Shown here one piece after another: positions 49,419 through 59,961 of a stretch of 64,000 nt of DNA. The notes below the pieces were generated by a model. The model was not told the origin of the DNA. It saw only the letters and a list, made by a program, of their open reading frames with translations, and did not search any database. This DNA comes from Dermacentor variabilis (lineage: Eukaryota > Arthropoda > Arachnida > Ixodida > Ixodidae). A program made the translations under genes and the position numbers. Every line of letters begins with the position of its first letter. Position 1 is the first letter of the stretch. The stretch covers positions 52,936,115 to 53,000,114 of the forward strand of contig NC_134573.1 in NCBI RefSeq assembly GCF_050947875.1. Reading direction: 5' to 3'.

Positions 49419-49706
49419 ATGCAACTACTTCGCTTAACCGGATTTATATTTTTATGTATTTTAACAACTGTTAATACGCAAACGCAAGAAAAGAAAGCCA
49501 TTCTAAAAGAAAAAGGACGCAAACGTCACCGAAAGGGTCCATGCTTCTCAAAGAACAATCATGAATATCCCGAATTTGGTGCCTTGCGGTGGGACCGATG
49601 TAGAAATAGTAGCCATCCGACAGCCTGTTACGCGTTCCCTGTCGCGAGCTTCGCGGCGATATGTGCAGCGCAATATTATATTATATATTTCGTATACATA
49701 ACTTAA
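49419..49706 (+). CDS. Possible secreted basic peptide
   Basis: From ATG 49419 the 95-codon frame starts with a textbook signal peptide: MQLLRLTGFIFLCILTTVNT, a basic n-region, a hydrophobic core and a small-residue end. It is followed by a Lys/Arg-rich stretch (EKKAILKEKGRKRHRKG) and then three Cys in GPCFSKNNHEYPEFGALRWD, RCRNSSHPTACYAF. The pattern recalls small secreted salivary peptides of ticks, but I do not recognise a family. The final hydrophobic residues (YYIIYFVYIT) may be intron read-through rather than protein. A real gene would then splice out of this exon, perhaps after the second Cys. There is no paralogue in the window. Confidence 0.4.
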   Translation: MQLLRLTGFIFLCILTTVNTQTQEKKAILKEKGRKRHRKGPCFSKNNHEYPEFGALRWDRCRNSSHPTACYAFPVASFAAICAAQYYIIYFVYIT

Positions 49707-49984
49707 TATATGCATACTGCTACATATTATAATTATTTGACATATATTTTTTTGCCCTGCTGTAATCTGCCGTTTTGCTGTGCCTTCATTTCCGTTACTA
49801 TGGCACCTTAACACCCATCGCGTCAGCGCACCCTACTTTCGCATTGCGAGGTTCTTGTAAAGTGTCGAATTGGATTGCTGACTGCAGCGGCTTCATTTTG
49901 ATACCCGTGGTACGATCAAACGTTGGTTTGCCGTGTTTCAGTCCACCTTAAGCCACGTCGGGTTGACAGTAAAATACTTAATCA
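49707..49984. other. Non-coding
   Basis: AT-rich, no signals recognised. Confidence 0.4.
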
Positions 49985-50170
49985 TGGGATTTTACGTGCC
50001 AAAACCACAATTTGATTATGAGGCATGCCGTAGTTGGGAACTCCAGAATAATTCGGACAACCAGGGGTTCTTTACCACGCACGTAAAGCTAAGTACGCGG
50101 GTATTTTTGCCCGCATGTAAATGCGGCCGCCGCGGGCGGGATTCGATACCGCAAACTGCTGCTTTAGACT
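49985..50170 (-). repeat. tRNA-derived SINE, family 1, reverse
   Basis: The plus strand runs from the 3' end (gggattttacgtgccaaaac, tgattatgaggcatgccgta) through gttctttaccacgcacgtaa to the body and head complement gcggccgccgcgggcgg, gattcgatacc. The B-box complement gggattcgatacc is nearly intact. The distal head is lost or replaced beyond about 50160. Confidence 0.75.
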
Positions 50171-51934
50171 ATAGAAACTAAGGAACTACGGCACATAAAC
50201 GGCGTGACGGCTGAAATTAGATTATAAATATCAATTTATTCAAACTGCCGGCTACTATTCCGACATGATTCCTGTTACCTCAGAAGCAGCCCATGGAAGT
50301 GTTCTTGCCCCATTGTTGTTTCCAATTTATGTAATTCATTGAACCGCAGCGCAAACAGAGAATCCATTAAACTATTTGAAGATCAGTGTACTATATACAA
50401 GTGTTGCATGATGAGTCTCGGAGATATTGCAACGTTCTCTGCTAGCAAATTAACGGTGATGTAGAGAATGGGACTTTGGAGTTAATGGGGACAAAACCGT
50501 CTTTTTGATTATTACACCCAAAAAGCAGCCTTCTGTTTTTTGCTGTAAAATGAATAATTATGAAAACTCAAGTAATCAACGATGAATGTTTAGGTGCTAT
50601 TCTCAATCTAGCCTATTCTGGTAAATACATATTATAGAAGTTTGTTTTTCGGCATTTGTGATGCCATTATTCTTAAGGAACACACTCAGACAGACGCCAT
50701 TGAATCTTACGCGATTATCTTTACTTTAACTTAGATCACACCTTAGATACAGTACGCCTCGGTAATTTGGGATCCACGCATTAATAAGGATACACGCTAT
50801 TTGGTGATGACACAGCACAAGCCAGTTCACATTCTTTTGGGGGGAAATACAAAAGATGCCATTCCCCTAGGATGCTATAATGGCTGACAGTAACATTCCA
50901 ACTGTAGCTTAACCGCCTAGTGAACCTCTGTATTATTTTTACAGGCAAACACAACACCAGTACTTAAGTGTAAAACCTTTTAGCGCACGATATGCCCGAC
51001 ATACACAGGAACATGCTTTGCAACCAATTTTTGCGAGAACAAACGGCACTTTTATCCAGATTTTTTGCCAGTGGAAGGCTCTTTCTTAGACTATTTTCAC
51101 TACCATTAACATGAGGAAAGATTTTGCAAAGTTATTGTTGAAATAGCCAGCAAGTGTAATGTCCAGTGCACCGCATGTTTTCAGTCTGTTGTTCTTTCTG
51201 TTGTTTTTTATAGACTGTGTTCTGGAACTGTTTCTGCGACGTGTGCAGTGTTTTTATGTATTTCCAATATATTTTGTCTACATATACTACATATACCGGA
51301 ACCATGTATTCTTCGCATTAGTATATGTCTTATTGTGCTCGGTACCTCATTCTGTCGTTGTTATTGCGTTGTTTTGGCGAATGGAGATGCTCATACTATT
51401 TGGCGTGTTTTCTCGCACATGAACCTTGATTCTCTTTGTAGTCATGCACTCGTTTTTGGCCTTGCTGGCCTGCAGTATTATAAAAGAAAAGAAAATAATC
51501 TAGGCCGTTTGTAATGACTCCCGCGTTTTCTCGGGAGGTTCAGTCACGTCATCCTTGTCTACAAACTCGACTTGCTCCTTAAGTTTATTACAGAAACAAG
51601 CAGAGTGGCAAAGTTCTTGCTCCCTGTGGCCCGCTATCTCGGCACGTTATACCATTGCCCTGCACCCCTCCTCAAGAAAAAAGAAACAAACCGAGATAGT
51701 CATACTTTTCTATGGACATAATCGCGTTGTTTCGATCACTAACTCTCCCAATTATCACTTCGCTTTCGGGCGAGGTGAAGTCGTAGAATGAATATTTTCT
51801 TACGCAATCACCATTCTAGTGCCACTATGCTGTAGGCCCGCAAGTTCGTGTTTTGAAGTATTTCAAGATGATGTACCCTACATGATTATTATTATTAAGG
51901 TTAGATGCCGAGCCGCATAAGACAACCAGGGGCG
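50171..51934. other. Non-coding, AT-rich
   Basis: Two overlapping hydrophobic frames (51159-51422 and 51248-51514) lie in T-rich DNA and look like composition rather than membrane proteins. Nothing else supported. Confidence 0.4.
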
Positions 51935-52099
51935 CTATAACGTAAAACTATTCCAAACTTTTCTGTTCTATTTCTGCAATCGGCCCTAGCGATTGGCCAA
52001 AAACTTTTTGGACCACCCCCACTTCACCTGTCTATCGCGCGACGTCACGAAAACCGCGATCGCTCCCCATATCATATGACGTGCACACGCTGATTATGC
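51935..52099 (+). repeat. Dispersed repeat, copy 2, cut by LTR
   Basis: Collinear with 39675-39845 (cgctataacgtaaaactatt, gattggccaaaaactttttg, accacccccacttcacctgt, gacgtcacgaaaaccgcgat). Both read ctgattatgc at the end; copy 1 continues with atgattggacc, while copy 2 switches abruptly to tgttgtgtccg. The break marks the insertion point of the LTR element. Confidence 0.75.
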
Positions 52100-52358
52100 T
52101 GTTGTGTCCGTGATTAGTTCGGGTTTCGGTACTCGCATGCGGACGGGTGCAGCTGCGTAGTGGGAGTGTCCGGAACTATGTGTGAACATTCGCCACTGCG
52201 CCGATGGGTGGAGCCACATCCCTGGCAACCCCTGGTGTGGGACAATCACGGGACCAGTGTGTTCGCGCCAAGTGATGTAGTGTGGTCGCCATCACCACGA
52301 CAAGGCTACGTTCTTTATGTGTACTATGGGCGGAATAAAGTAATTCCCAGTACATAAT
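52100..52358 (+). repeat. 5' LTR of gypsy-type element
   Basis: The start at tgttgtg is fixed by comparing the interrupted repeat with its intact copy. The end lies just before tggcgacgagg, either at ...agtaca (52354) or a few bases later. A polyadenylation word (ggaataaag) sits at 52331-52339 close to the 3' end, as in compact LTRs. No matching 3' LTR was found; the LTR-like block at 53812-54200 is unrelated in sequence. Confidence 0.65.
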
Positions 52359-52360
52359 AT

Positions 52361-52371
52361 TGGCGACGAGG
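52361..52371 (+). promoter_or_regulatory. Primer-binding site
   Basis: The word tggcgacgagg directly follows the LTR, at the normal position for a tRNA primer-binding site. This wording is familiar from Mag-type gypsy elements of arthropods; the exact tRNA is not verified. Confidence 0.55.
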
Positions 52372-52425
52372 CGGATCACCTGTGGCGGGGCAGCCCAGAG
52401 GGCATCGTGGAGCACCCAGCGAGTC

Positions 52426-53772
52426 ATGGCCGAGCGCCAGCATGATTTTTCTGCACGTTTGGAGGAGTTTACTGGCTCCAACTGGGCATCGTGGTTCTGT
52501 CGACTACAATTTTTCTTCGAGGCCAACGATGTGACTCACCCTGTCAAGCAACGAGCACACTTGCTTACACTGTGCGATGCTCAAATCTACGACGTGGTTT
52601 GTGCGCTGCTTCAACCGATGACGCCCGACCAAGTGAGCTATGCCGAGATCGTAGCCGCACATCAGACACACTACGACCCTCGACCGTCCGAAGTCTACAG
52701 TCGTGCGATGTTCCAAAGGCGAGATCAGCTTCCAGGTGAATCGGTAAACGACTACGTGGCCGCTCTACGCAAGTTGGCTACGAGCTGCAATTTCGGCACG
52801 CTGCCGACGGCAGGAACAGCTACGGCGATGCCAGCTGAGGGAACGGCATCACCAGCACAGCAGGGAGCTACGGGCTGCAATCCAACGCTTCTGCCATTAG
52901 ATGTGACGTTGCGCGATCGCTTCGTGTGTGGTCTCCGCGACCATAATCTTCAACAGCGACTGTTCGCAGAGAAGGATCTGACCTTTTGCAAGGCTTATGA
53001 TTTCGCTATTCGAGCGGAAAGCGCCGTCCAGCAGCAACGACAGATAAAAGCGGATCATGCGGAAGTCAACAAGGCGGCTACGCGCGCCCGCGACAGCGCT
53101 TCGATGTCCAAGACGCATTCTCACCAAGCGCAACGCTGCTGGTGTTGCGACGGTTCGCGCAGTCCCAAGACGTGTAAGTTCAGCACAACTATTTGCAATT
53201 ACTGCCGGAAACAAGGGCACATTGCCAAGGCTTGTATTTCCAGGAAGAAGGCTGAGAAAAAGACATACCAGCGTAGCATCTCCTTAGAAACTTCACGGAC
53301 TGCGGAAGTAACTAACGAAACCAAACATGAGGTTTCAACGTTGCATGACCTCTGTGCAGTGGCAGACGGATTCAGCACCCCGAAGTTTACTCTGACGCTT
53401 ACAGTGCATGGCAAACCTGTGACTTTTGAGGTCGACTCCGGTGCAGCGTGTACGATGGTTAGCAGAGACACATTTCAAACCGTATGGCATGCAAACCTAC
53501 CCTCTCTGAGGCAGGACGACATACATCTGCGCACCTGGTCAGGTCAGCAACTGCAGGTTGTCGGAACGGCAACAGTAATGCTTCGTCACAAGAACACAGC
53601 TTGCAAGCTACCACTTCTCGTTGTCGAGGGCACTGAATGCAGCTTGTTGGGACGGAACTGGTTTGACACGCTGGGAATCGAGCTTCACGGCATTCACCAG
53701 ACAATGGAGGAAGGCAGTTTGACCGAGTTGCTACAGAAGCATGAAGACATTTTTCGTGAAGACACCACATGA
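52426..53772 (+). CDS. Gypsy-type (Mag-like) Gag-protease, truncated
   Basis: ATG 52426 (MAERQHDFSARLEEFTGSN) is chosen over the frame's upstream extension, because that part overlaps the primer site. The capsid part includes WASWFCRLQFFFEANDV, HYDPRPSEVYSRAMFQRRDQ and LPLDVTLRDRFVCGLRDHNL. An Ala/Thr-rich insert with a repeated TA/GTA theme lies at about residues 125-150. Zinc-binding residues follow: CWCCDGSRSPKTCKF and CNYCRKQGHIAKAC, a canonical CCHC knuckle. The aspartic protease shows FEVDSGAACTMVS (DSG active site) and CSLLGRNWFD. The frame stops just after HEDIFREDTT, where reverse transcriptase should begin, and no RT follows. The 448 codons without internal stops mean little decay, yet the element is incomplete. 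Confidence 0.8.
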   Translation: MAERQHDFSARLEEFTGSNWASWFCRLQFFFEANDVTHPVKQRAHLLTLCDAQIYDVVCALLQPMTPDQVSYAEIVAAHQTHYDPRPSEVYSRAMFQRRDQLPGESVNDYVAALRKLATSCNFGTLPTAGTATAMPAEGTASPAQQGATGCNPTLLPLDVTLRDRFVCGLRDHNLQQRLFAEKDLTFCKAYDFAIRAESAVQQQRQIKADHAEVNKAATRARDSASMSKTHSHQAQRCWCCDGSRSPKTCKFSTTICNYCRKQGHIAKACISRKKAEKKTYQRSISLETSRTAEVTNETKHEVSTLHDLCAVADGFSTPKFTLTLTVHGKPVTFEVDSGAACTMVSRDTFQTVWHANLPSLRQDDIHLRTWSGQQLQVVGTATVMLRHKNTACKLPLLVVEGTECSLLGRNWFDTLGIELHGIHQTMEEGSLTELLQKHEDIFREDTT

Positions 53773-53787
53773 CACAAGGGTGCGCCA

Positions 53788-53832
53788 GGGGTCACCCCGG
53801 GGTCACCCCGGGTTACGGGGTCACCCCGTAAC
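53788..53832. repeat. Short ggtcacccc repeats ending in a palindrome
   Basis: The word ggtcacccc occurs three times in 40 bases, and 53812-53832 is a palindrome with 10-bp arms around one central base (gttacgggg-t-c-a-ccccgtaac). It lies between the end of the gag-protease frame and the LTR block. Confidence 0.85.
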
Positions 53833-54200
53833 AAATGTTATCGTTCAGCGCGGGGGTCGCCCGAGTGCATCGGAAGTTTCTCGAGTGTTATCAATGGCTC
53901 GACCTGCTGTCTGTTGTCACCGAAGCTCGTGTAATCTGATTGCATGTGCGACGCGAATTGTGTAGACCTTTCTCGAAGACGCACGGGCATCAGCGATTAC
54001 TCTGTTGCCTTCGATGAGTCGTGTATAAAAGCCGACGCCCTTGGCCGGAAGACCTGGTTTCTACAATCGCCGAATGTGTTCGCCGCTGTCCTTGTGCTAT
54101 GAGTGTAGCCGGTTTTTGAGGGCACAGGTTCACCCAATAAAACACTATGTTCGCCATTCACAGTTTTGCTGCTTTCTTCACCGTTACTACCACGGGACAA
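53812..54200 (+). repeat. Solo LTR of a second LTR element
   Basis: The block has LTR order: a TATA box (gtgtataaaagccgac, about 54021-54036), a transcribed segment of about 100 bases, a polyadenylation word (cccaataaaacac, about 54135) and an end ...ctaccacgggaca. Its 5' edge could be 53812 (gttacgggg) or 53836 (tgttatcg). No gag or pol of this family is adjacent, so it is probably a solo LTR left by recombination. No target duplication is visible. Confidence 0.5.
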
Positions 54201-54359
54201 TGTGAACCCTCTACGCAGTTTTCTTTTTCGTCACCGTCGGTAATCACACACAAGAAAATTGGTTTCATTATTTCTAATACGTTTCCTAGAGACCAATACT
54301 CATATTACTGTACGATTTCCTCTGCATATCATAATTCAAACGCCACGTGGCCAAATATA

Positions 54360-55835
54360 TCATTAGGTTCGTGTTGCAAACGCAGTCGTTGGCTGAGGAA
54401 ACGAATTTCTTCCCTCAACCGGCTGATTGCAGATTATGGCACGCAACTCGCCGACAAGTACCTCCCGCTGGCCAAAAATGCTAGATGCACGACCGCCGAA
54501 GCATATCGCGGCAAAGCCAACCCAGAGCTAGATCGGGACTTCTCAACCGAAGAGATACGCACGAGCTTCGGAACATCAGCAGCAAGTCAGCGCCGGGGCC
54601 GGACGGTGTAACTAACATGGCATTTAGAAACCTCGACGAAACCTCAATCGAAACTCTCACAGAGGAAATCAACACAATCTGGAGGAACGGAGCACTACCC
54701 GAAGACTGGAAAACGGCCCTCATCGCGCTCATTCCAAAGCCTGGCAAGGCGCCCAACATTAATAACCTGAGGCCTATCTCGCTGACGTCTCTCGTCGGCA
54801 AGGTAGCCGAGCATGCGGTCCTAAACAGGCTCTCGAAACACCTCGAAGAAAAAATATCTACCCCGCAGCAATGGTCGGCTTTAGACCCGGGCTATTCACC
54901 CAAGACGCCATGAAGCGTGAGATCATTGAGGCAGAGTAATCCTAGGGCTAGACCTCGAAAAGGCATTCGATAATTCGTCACATGACTACATACTCGACAC
55001 GATCTCCAACCTCGAACCCGGCACGAGACTCTAAGCTTATACAAAATCGTTCCTGAGCGACAGAACAGCCACCCTCAGTCTAGGGGAAATCAAGTCCCAG
55101 AAATACAAACTCGGCGGCAAGGGCACCCCGCAAGGTTCTTTCATCTCTCCGACGCTTTTTAACCTTGCGCTTGTCGGCCTAGACAAGAAACTGGATGAAA
55201 TTGAGAACGTCAAATACACGATTAACGCAGATGGCGTAAAGCTCTGGGTCCCCGGAGGTAGCCTGGGATCAATTGAAAGCGCTCTGCAGCAAGCGATCGA
55301 CGCAATCGAAGAATACCTCGCTCCTACTGGCCTGCGATGTTCGTCTGCGAAGTCGGAGCTCCTCGTCTACAAACCATCTAGAAGCGGTCCCAAGCCAAAG
55401 AAAGAAATCAGAGGCACACACTCCATTACCTCAGAACAAAAGACGGAGGAACCATTCCACACGTTAGGAAAATCAGAGTCCTTGGGATGCTCATTAAGAG
55501 CAGCGGCTCAAGCGCCGCGACAGTGGAGAAGATCGTGACAAAGTCGAATAATGCCTTGAATCTCATACGACGCGTAGCAAACAGACAACACGCCTTAAGC
55601 AAGAAAATCTCCTCAAGCTAACACACGGCTTTGCGCTATGCCACTTCACCTACGAGGCGGCCATGTACAGATGGAAGGTAGCGGAGAAGGACAAACTCAA
55701 TGTACAACTGAGTAAGCTAGTCAAACTAGCGCTTGGAATCCCCAAGAACACCGAGACAGAGCTCCTGCTGCAACTGGGGGTACAAAATACACTTGAAGAA
55801 GTCGCCGAAGCTCAACAACGGGATCAATAGACCAG
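54360..55835 (+). pseudogene. LINE reverse transcriptase, broken
   Basis: Visible blocks: SKSAPGPDGVTNMAFRNL, WKTALIALIPKPGKAPN with NLRPISLTSLVGKVAEHAVL, LGLDLEKAFDNSSHDYIL (motif A, in a shifted frame), KGTPQGSFISPTLFNLALVG (motif B) and YTINADGVKLW. The last is motif C with the Asp pair changed from ADD to ADG (55223-55234). Frameshifts near 54600 and 54905 and stops beyond 54930 break the protein. An active enzyme would need the lost Asp. Confidence 0.75.
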
Positions 55836-55896
55836 ACTCTCTGGAACCAAACCGGGTAGAGAAATCCTAGCCAAACTAGGTCATCGCACAGCAGTA

Positions 55897-56640
55897 ATGG
55901 AGAATCTATATCAAAGCCTTCTGACGGACATACGCAACTCCTACACGGTTCGCCCACTCCCGCGGAACTTGAACCCCGCGCACCATGAACCCAGAAGGCT
56001 GGCACACGGATCGTTCATCCTGCGCGAAATACGCAATAAGAAGATCCTAGCCTGTTTCGAAGACGCGGCACAGTACCCGACCAGGAAGGCCTCTGTTGCC
56101 AGCACGATCAATAGGCAAGGTCAAGTCACAAACGCTCTCACAGTCAAGACCCACAAGTCCGAGATAGCAGAACAGGTCGCCATCGCACTCGCGCTCAAAG
56201 ACCCGACCACCACCCACGTCTACAGCGATTCACGCTTGGCCGTCAAAGCCTTTCAGAAAGGAGCAGTTGCAAGCCAAGCACTACAAATATTCAATAGATC
56301 CACACCGCTGCAGCATCACACCATGTGCTGGTTCCCGGCACACCTCGGAGAGATCGAGGACGCTCCTCGCAGTCTCAATGAGATGGCTCACAGGAGCGCG
56401 CGAGACCTAACCCCCCGCGACGCCACCTATTCTGGTCGTGACCATCCCAGCAAGAATCGGGACCCTCCCTCCACATACAACGAGATCACAAAGCACTTCT
56501 ATCTACACCGCAGAATGTACAGCACACCTCACAATATGCTCACCAGGCCTCAAGCCCTCACGTTCAGAATGCTTCAAACAAACACGTACCCCACGCAAAA
56601 CACACTACATCACTACATGCCTGACCTATACAAAACATAA
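55897..56640 (+). pseudogene. LINE RNase H domain
   Basis: A 247-codon frame holds a linker and RNase H: CFEDAAQYPTRKASVAS (first Asp), SEIAEQVAIALALKD (Glu), THVYSDSRLAVKAFQKG (Asp) and MCWFPAHLGEIEDAP with LNEMAHRSARDL. The third-block WVPAH reads WFPAH, and the final Asp position reads His as in the 41982 copy. The CxxC...H block follows only in another frame after the stop at 56640 (C..CRSTLDVHHLLWPC near 56640-56690). Confidence 0.75.
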
Positions 56641-56905
56641 TGCGAAAATTGCCGTAGCACACTAGACGTACATCACTTGCTCTGGCCGTGTGGTCGGACC
56701 CACGCAAGGAAGGATCAAACTCCGCCAGGCCACAAGAAGCATTACGCAGCACGGACCTGACGGAGCAGCTCTGGGCTGTCCAGCGAGCCCACGATGCTGC
56801 CAGGGAGTTACAACTCCCGGTCCCAACGTGGGAGTAGCCCGCTCTATGGGACATTGCGCCCAGTAGCTCGCAGGACCTTTCATTAAAGTTATTCCATCCA
56901 TCCAC

Positions 56906-58106
56906 CTGGTGCATAGAAGATGTTTTCTAAGAACAAGCGATGAGTAGTTTTGCATGCTGGAACAAATTGTAACACAGCCTCTGCCGATCCTACAGGTTTG
57001 ATGCATTGTTTTCGCACACGTAATATGCATGGCAGTGTCTGCCCGTGGAATGTTTCTGCACAGCCCCTCCATCAACACACGGTTTTTGATGTTTCTGCGA
57101 AAAAGCACCGCGGCTTTCACATCACGCCAACATGCTCCCGCATGTTATCACAACACCGAACAGCGCCAGTAAAACGCTAATCTCCACTGGAGCAAGGCGG
57201 ACCCCATAGGCACGAAGACGCCTGCGTGGTTCAGACGCAGGAACAATGCGCTGCGGCGTGCTGCGGCATGTTAAAAGGGCTGGTTCGTCCATTTCGTCGT
57301 CCGACTCTTGCACGCCAAGGACGTTGTTGAAGGGAGGAACATGTTTTCACGGAGAAACAGGAGTACTCGGTTCATTTACAATGTCTACACGAGGAGTAGA
57401 TAACGTTACATCTCAACAGTCCAGCATAACTGAATTGAAGCACACCTGAGGAGGCGAAGAAGTCCGCTTAAACCCCCTCTGGCCTCCAAAGATAACTAGG
57501 CCAGGGAAATCTGTTGTCACACCCACGTCCAATCAGAGCGCTCAAAGTCGCCGAAGGATCCGCGTTCAGGGCTAGAGTGCGCACAACCACTCCAGCACCT
57601 TTGCTCACTGAACATACAGGAAGGAGGTGAGTTTCGCAGGCTGGGACTGCGTTGACTCAAGTTAGCGCGTCTTGGTTCGTGGGATGACTCAGCGATTAGC
57701 TGGAGCGTCTCTCAAACAATCTTGACGGCTAATATTGGCCGTGAGGGAACAGGGTAAAACGCCTTTTCAAAGAGTTTCTTGCTGCAATCGTCGGGGACAT
57801 CCGCAGTGAATCGTCCACGAAGCCAAAAGTGTCTCGTCTTGTCTCCGGAGGTCTCTGCGACGAGACCCGTGGCTAGCTTCACGAAGCGATTGGCCACAGT
57901 GGAGAGGCTGGAAGGAGAGGCTAGAGGGTCACTTCCCCCACTGGCCGATCTTAACAGCACCTAGACGCGGCACTGCGGGAACGCGAGATTGACGCAAAGC
58001 GACAGCGCAAACAAGATACCGTACTTATAACCAACGCTCTTTGAGGTCGTTCAGTTCTCTTGGATCGCGTGTGTCCGCGCAGGCCACACGAACCGTTTTT
58101 CTGAAT
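56906..58106. other. Non-coding
   Basis: Several short frames on both strands. A GC-rich segment (57700-57960) opens an 82-codon minus frame and a 61-codon plus frame at once, so composition is the likelier explanation. Nothing recognised. Confidence 0.35.
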
Positions 58107-58552
58107 TATGATTATCATCAGCCTGGTTACGCCCACTGCAGGGCAAAGGCACCTCCCATAGTTCTCCAACTACCCCGGTCATGTACTAATTGTTGCCATG
58201 TTGTCCCTGCAAACTTCTTAATCTCATCCGCCCACCTAACTTTCTGCCGTCCACTGGTACGCTTCCCTTCCCTTATAATCCAGTCTGTAACCCTTAATGA
58301 CCATCGGTTATGTTCCCTCCTCATTACATGTCCTTCCCATGCCCATTTCATTTTCTTGATTTCAACTAAGATGTCATTAAGTCGCGTTTGTTCCCTCCCC
58401 CAATCTGCTCGTTTCTTATACCTTAACGTTACACTCATCCTTCTTTCCATAGCTCGTTGCGTCGTCCTCAATTTGAGTAGAACCCTTTTCGTAAGCCTCC
58501 AGGTTTCTGCCCCATCTGTGAGTACTGGTAAGACACAGCTGTTATACACTTA
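58107..58552 (-). mobile_element. RTE LINE, short 3' copy
   Basis: The minus strand reads YNSCVLPVLTDGAETWRLTK, VLLKLRTTQRAMERRMSVTL, then WAWEGHVMRREHNRWSLRVT and SGRQKVRWADEIKKFAGTTW in one open frame (58127-58549). It corresponds to about 17060-17470 of the long copy. The tail is short (gatgataatcat). Its good frame makes this the least decayed of the three RTE copies over the shared part. Confidence 0.85.
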
Positions 58553-59139
58553 TGCACTTGCTGAATCAGGCCATGTTTATTGCAATTCGTAGTGGCTAAA
58601 GCAACGCGCATTCGTGTAATACTGCAACAAGTGGGAATTTTTGAATACAGCAATGAAAAGATTTGGCCAACGGCTGGTTTCGAACAGATAAGAGGCAGTT
58701 TTAGCAGAACACTTACAGTCCACTTTACTCAGACCGCATTATCATAAGAATTTGTACGAAGCCACCAAGCAGAACGCTACTGAGAACACTGATGAGTGCG
58801 GAGAGCCTTCATAGAGGCGGCGAAACGTTGAACGCTGCCTACGTTCCGCAGGGAAGCCGATAAAGTGGAGCGTCAGGCTGCGTCTAGAGCGTCAGGATGC
58901 GTCTAGTTACTTTGTTTATCGATTTACAGCACAGCTGTGAGCCCGTCTCTGGCGACTCAGAGAGACGCACTTCTTAGTTGAGTGAAATCATTGCATTCTA
59001 TGCAGCGATCGGTGCACGTGAAAAGTGTGCGGAGTCGAGCGTAAGCGAAACGCTCTGCTAAAGCTGCCTAGATTCTGGCACAGAAGACCAATACTAATAA
59101 GTGTGACACCACGGACGTTTGTCCCCTAGAACCGAGCAC
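58553..59139. other. Non-coding
   Basis: A near duplicate phrase, gagcgtcagg-ctgcgtctag and gagcgtcagg-atgcgtctag, sits at about 58869-58915. Nothing else recognised. Confidence 0.4.
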
Positions 59140-59178
59140 CTCGTAATCAGATTGTAGTTTGGCATGTAAAACCCGGAA
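59140..59178 (+). repeat. SINE family 1, 3' tip
   Basis: Only the last words survive: cacctcgtaatcagattgta and gtttggcatgtaaaacccgg. It stands about 90 bases before a (CA)n(TA)n tract. Confidence 0.45.
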
Positions 59179-59264
59179 AGTGGTTTAAAACAAAAAAATT
59201 ATCGCGAAGCGTCACAAACTAGTGCCGAAATATTCTGAAAATATAAAACCTGAATAATGCTTCC

Positions 59265-59368
<104 letters not shown>

Positions 59369-59474
59369 GAATGCTGGACCTCCGTCGCAATTAAATGTTT
59401 GTTGTTGCGTTTCTTTTCTTTTTCTCTTCTTCTTTTCTAGTTGATTCTTTCCTAGTTTATTGATACAGAAAAAG

Positions 59475-59670
59475 ACCCGCCATGGTGGCACACTGGCTAG
59501 CGCGTTATGCTGCTAAGCCCGAGACCCCAGGATCAAAGTTCGGCCCAGACGACCGACCGTGCTTTAGGTGCTCGTTCAGGAATGCCATGTGTTGAAATAC
59601 ACAGTCCCTCACTGCGGCCTGCCTCATAATCGAATTAGGGTTGTGGTGCCTAAAATATCGACTTTTGTTG
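59475..59670 (+). repeat. tRNA-derived SINE, family 1, shortened
   Basis: Head words gacccgccatggtggcacac and gctgctaagcccgagacccc are followed by a compressed body in which the catttcgatgg segment is missing. It continues with gtgctcgttcaggaatgcca and the end words gcctgcctcataatcgaatt and gtggtgcctaaaat. The internal deletion distinguishes this copy. Confidence 0.65.
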
Positions 59671-59961
59671 AAATTGTGTGATGCAGAAAAACAGGTGGTG
59701 CTCATATACTGGCACGCAAATGAGTGCAATAAAAAATACAGGCACCTTTATAATTCCGTCTCCCTGACTTTCGAGGCTCTCTGAAACATTTATTTGAAGC
59801 TTCAAAAACGCCTTAAAGCAAGTCGGTGCCTGCAATATATAAGTTAAATAATTCTTCTACAGACCTTCTAGGAACAGATACTACGGTAGCTGTGCTTTCT
59901 CGAGGATACTACAAGCGCTGCTTTCGTGCAATGAATTTATTACAGCACCTTCTTTTCCCGT

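Larger units (their letters stand above)
54360..56905 (+). mobile_element. RNase H LINE, long but decayed
   Basis: The element runs from a basic segment before the RT (RWLRKRISSLNRLIADYGTQ) through RT, linker, RNase H and 3' UTR to attaaagttattccatccatcc. The 3' tail is shared with the LINE at 41982-42799. The endonuclease half is not visible, so about the 5' third is missing or begins in unrecognised sequence. In-frame stops and shifts are frequent in the RT, fewer in the RNase H part. LINEs of this domain order (RT then RNase H) belong to the I/R1-related group. Confidence 0.8.

Noticed and set aside
51159..51514. Hydrophobic ORFs resembling membrane proteins
   Set aside because: T-rich DNA gives Phe/Leu/Ile/Tyr codons in overlapping frames; no conserved pattern.
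52360..52425. Upstream extension of the Gag frame
   Set aside because: It begins without ATG and overlaps the primer-binding site; ATG 52426 is the natural start.
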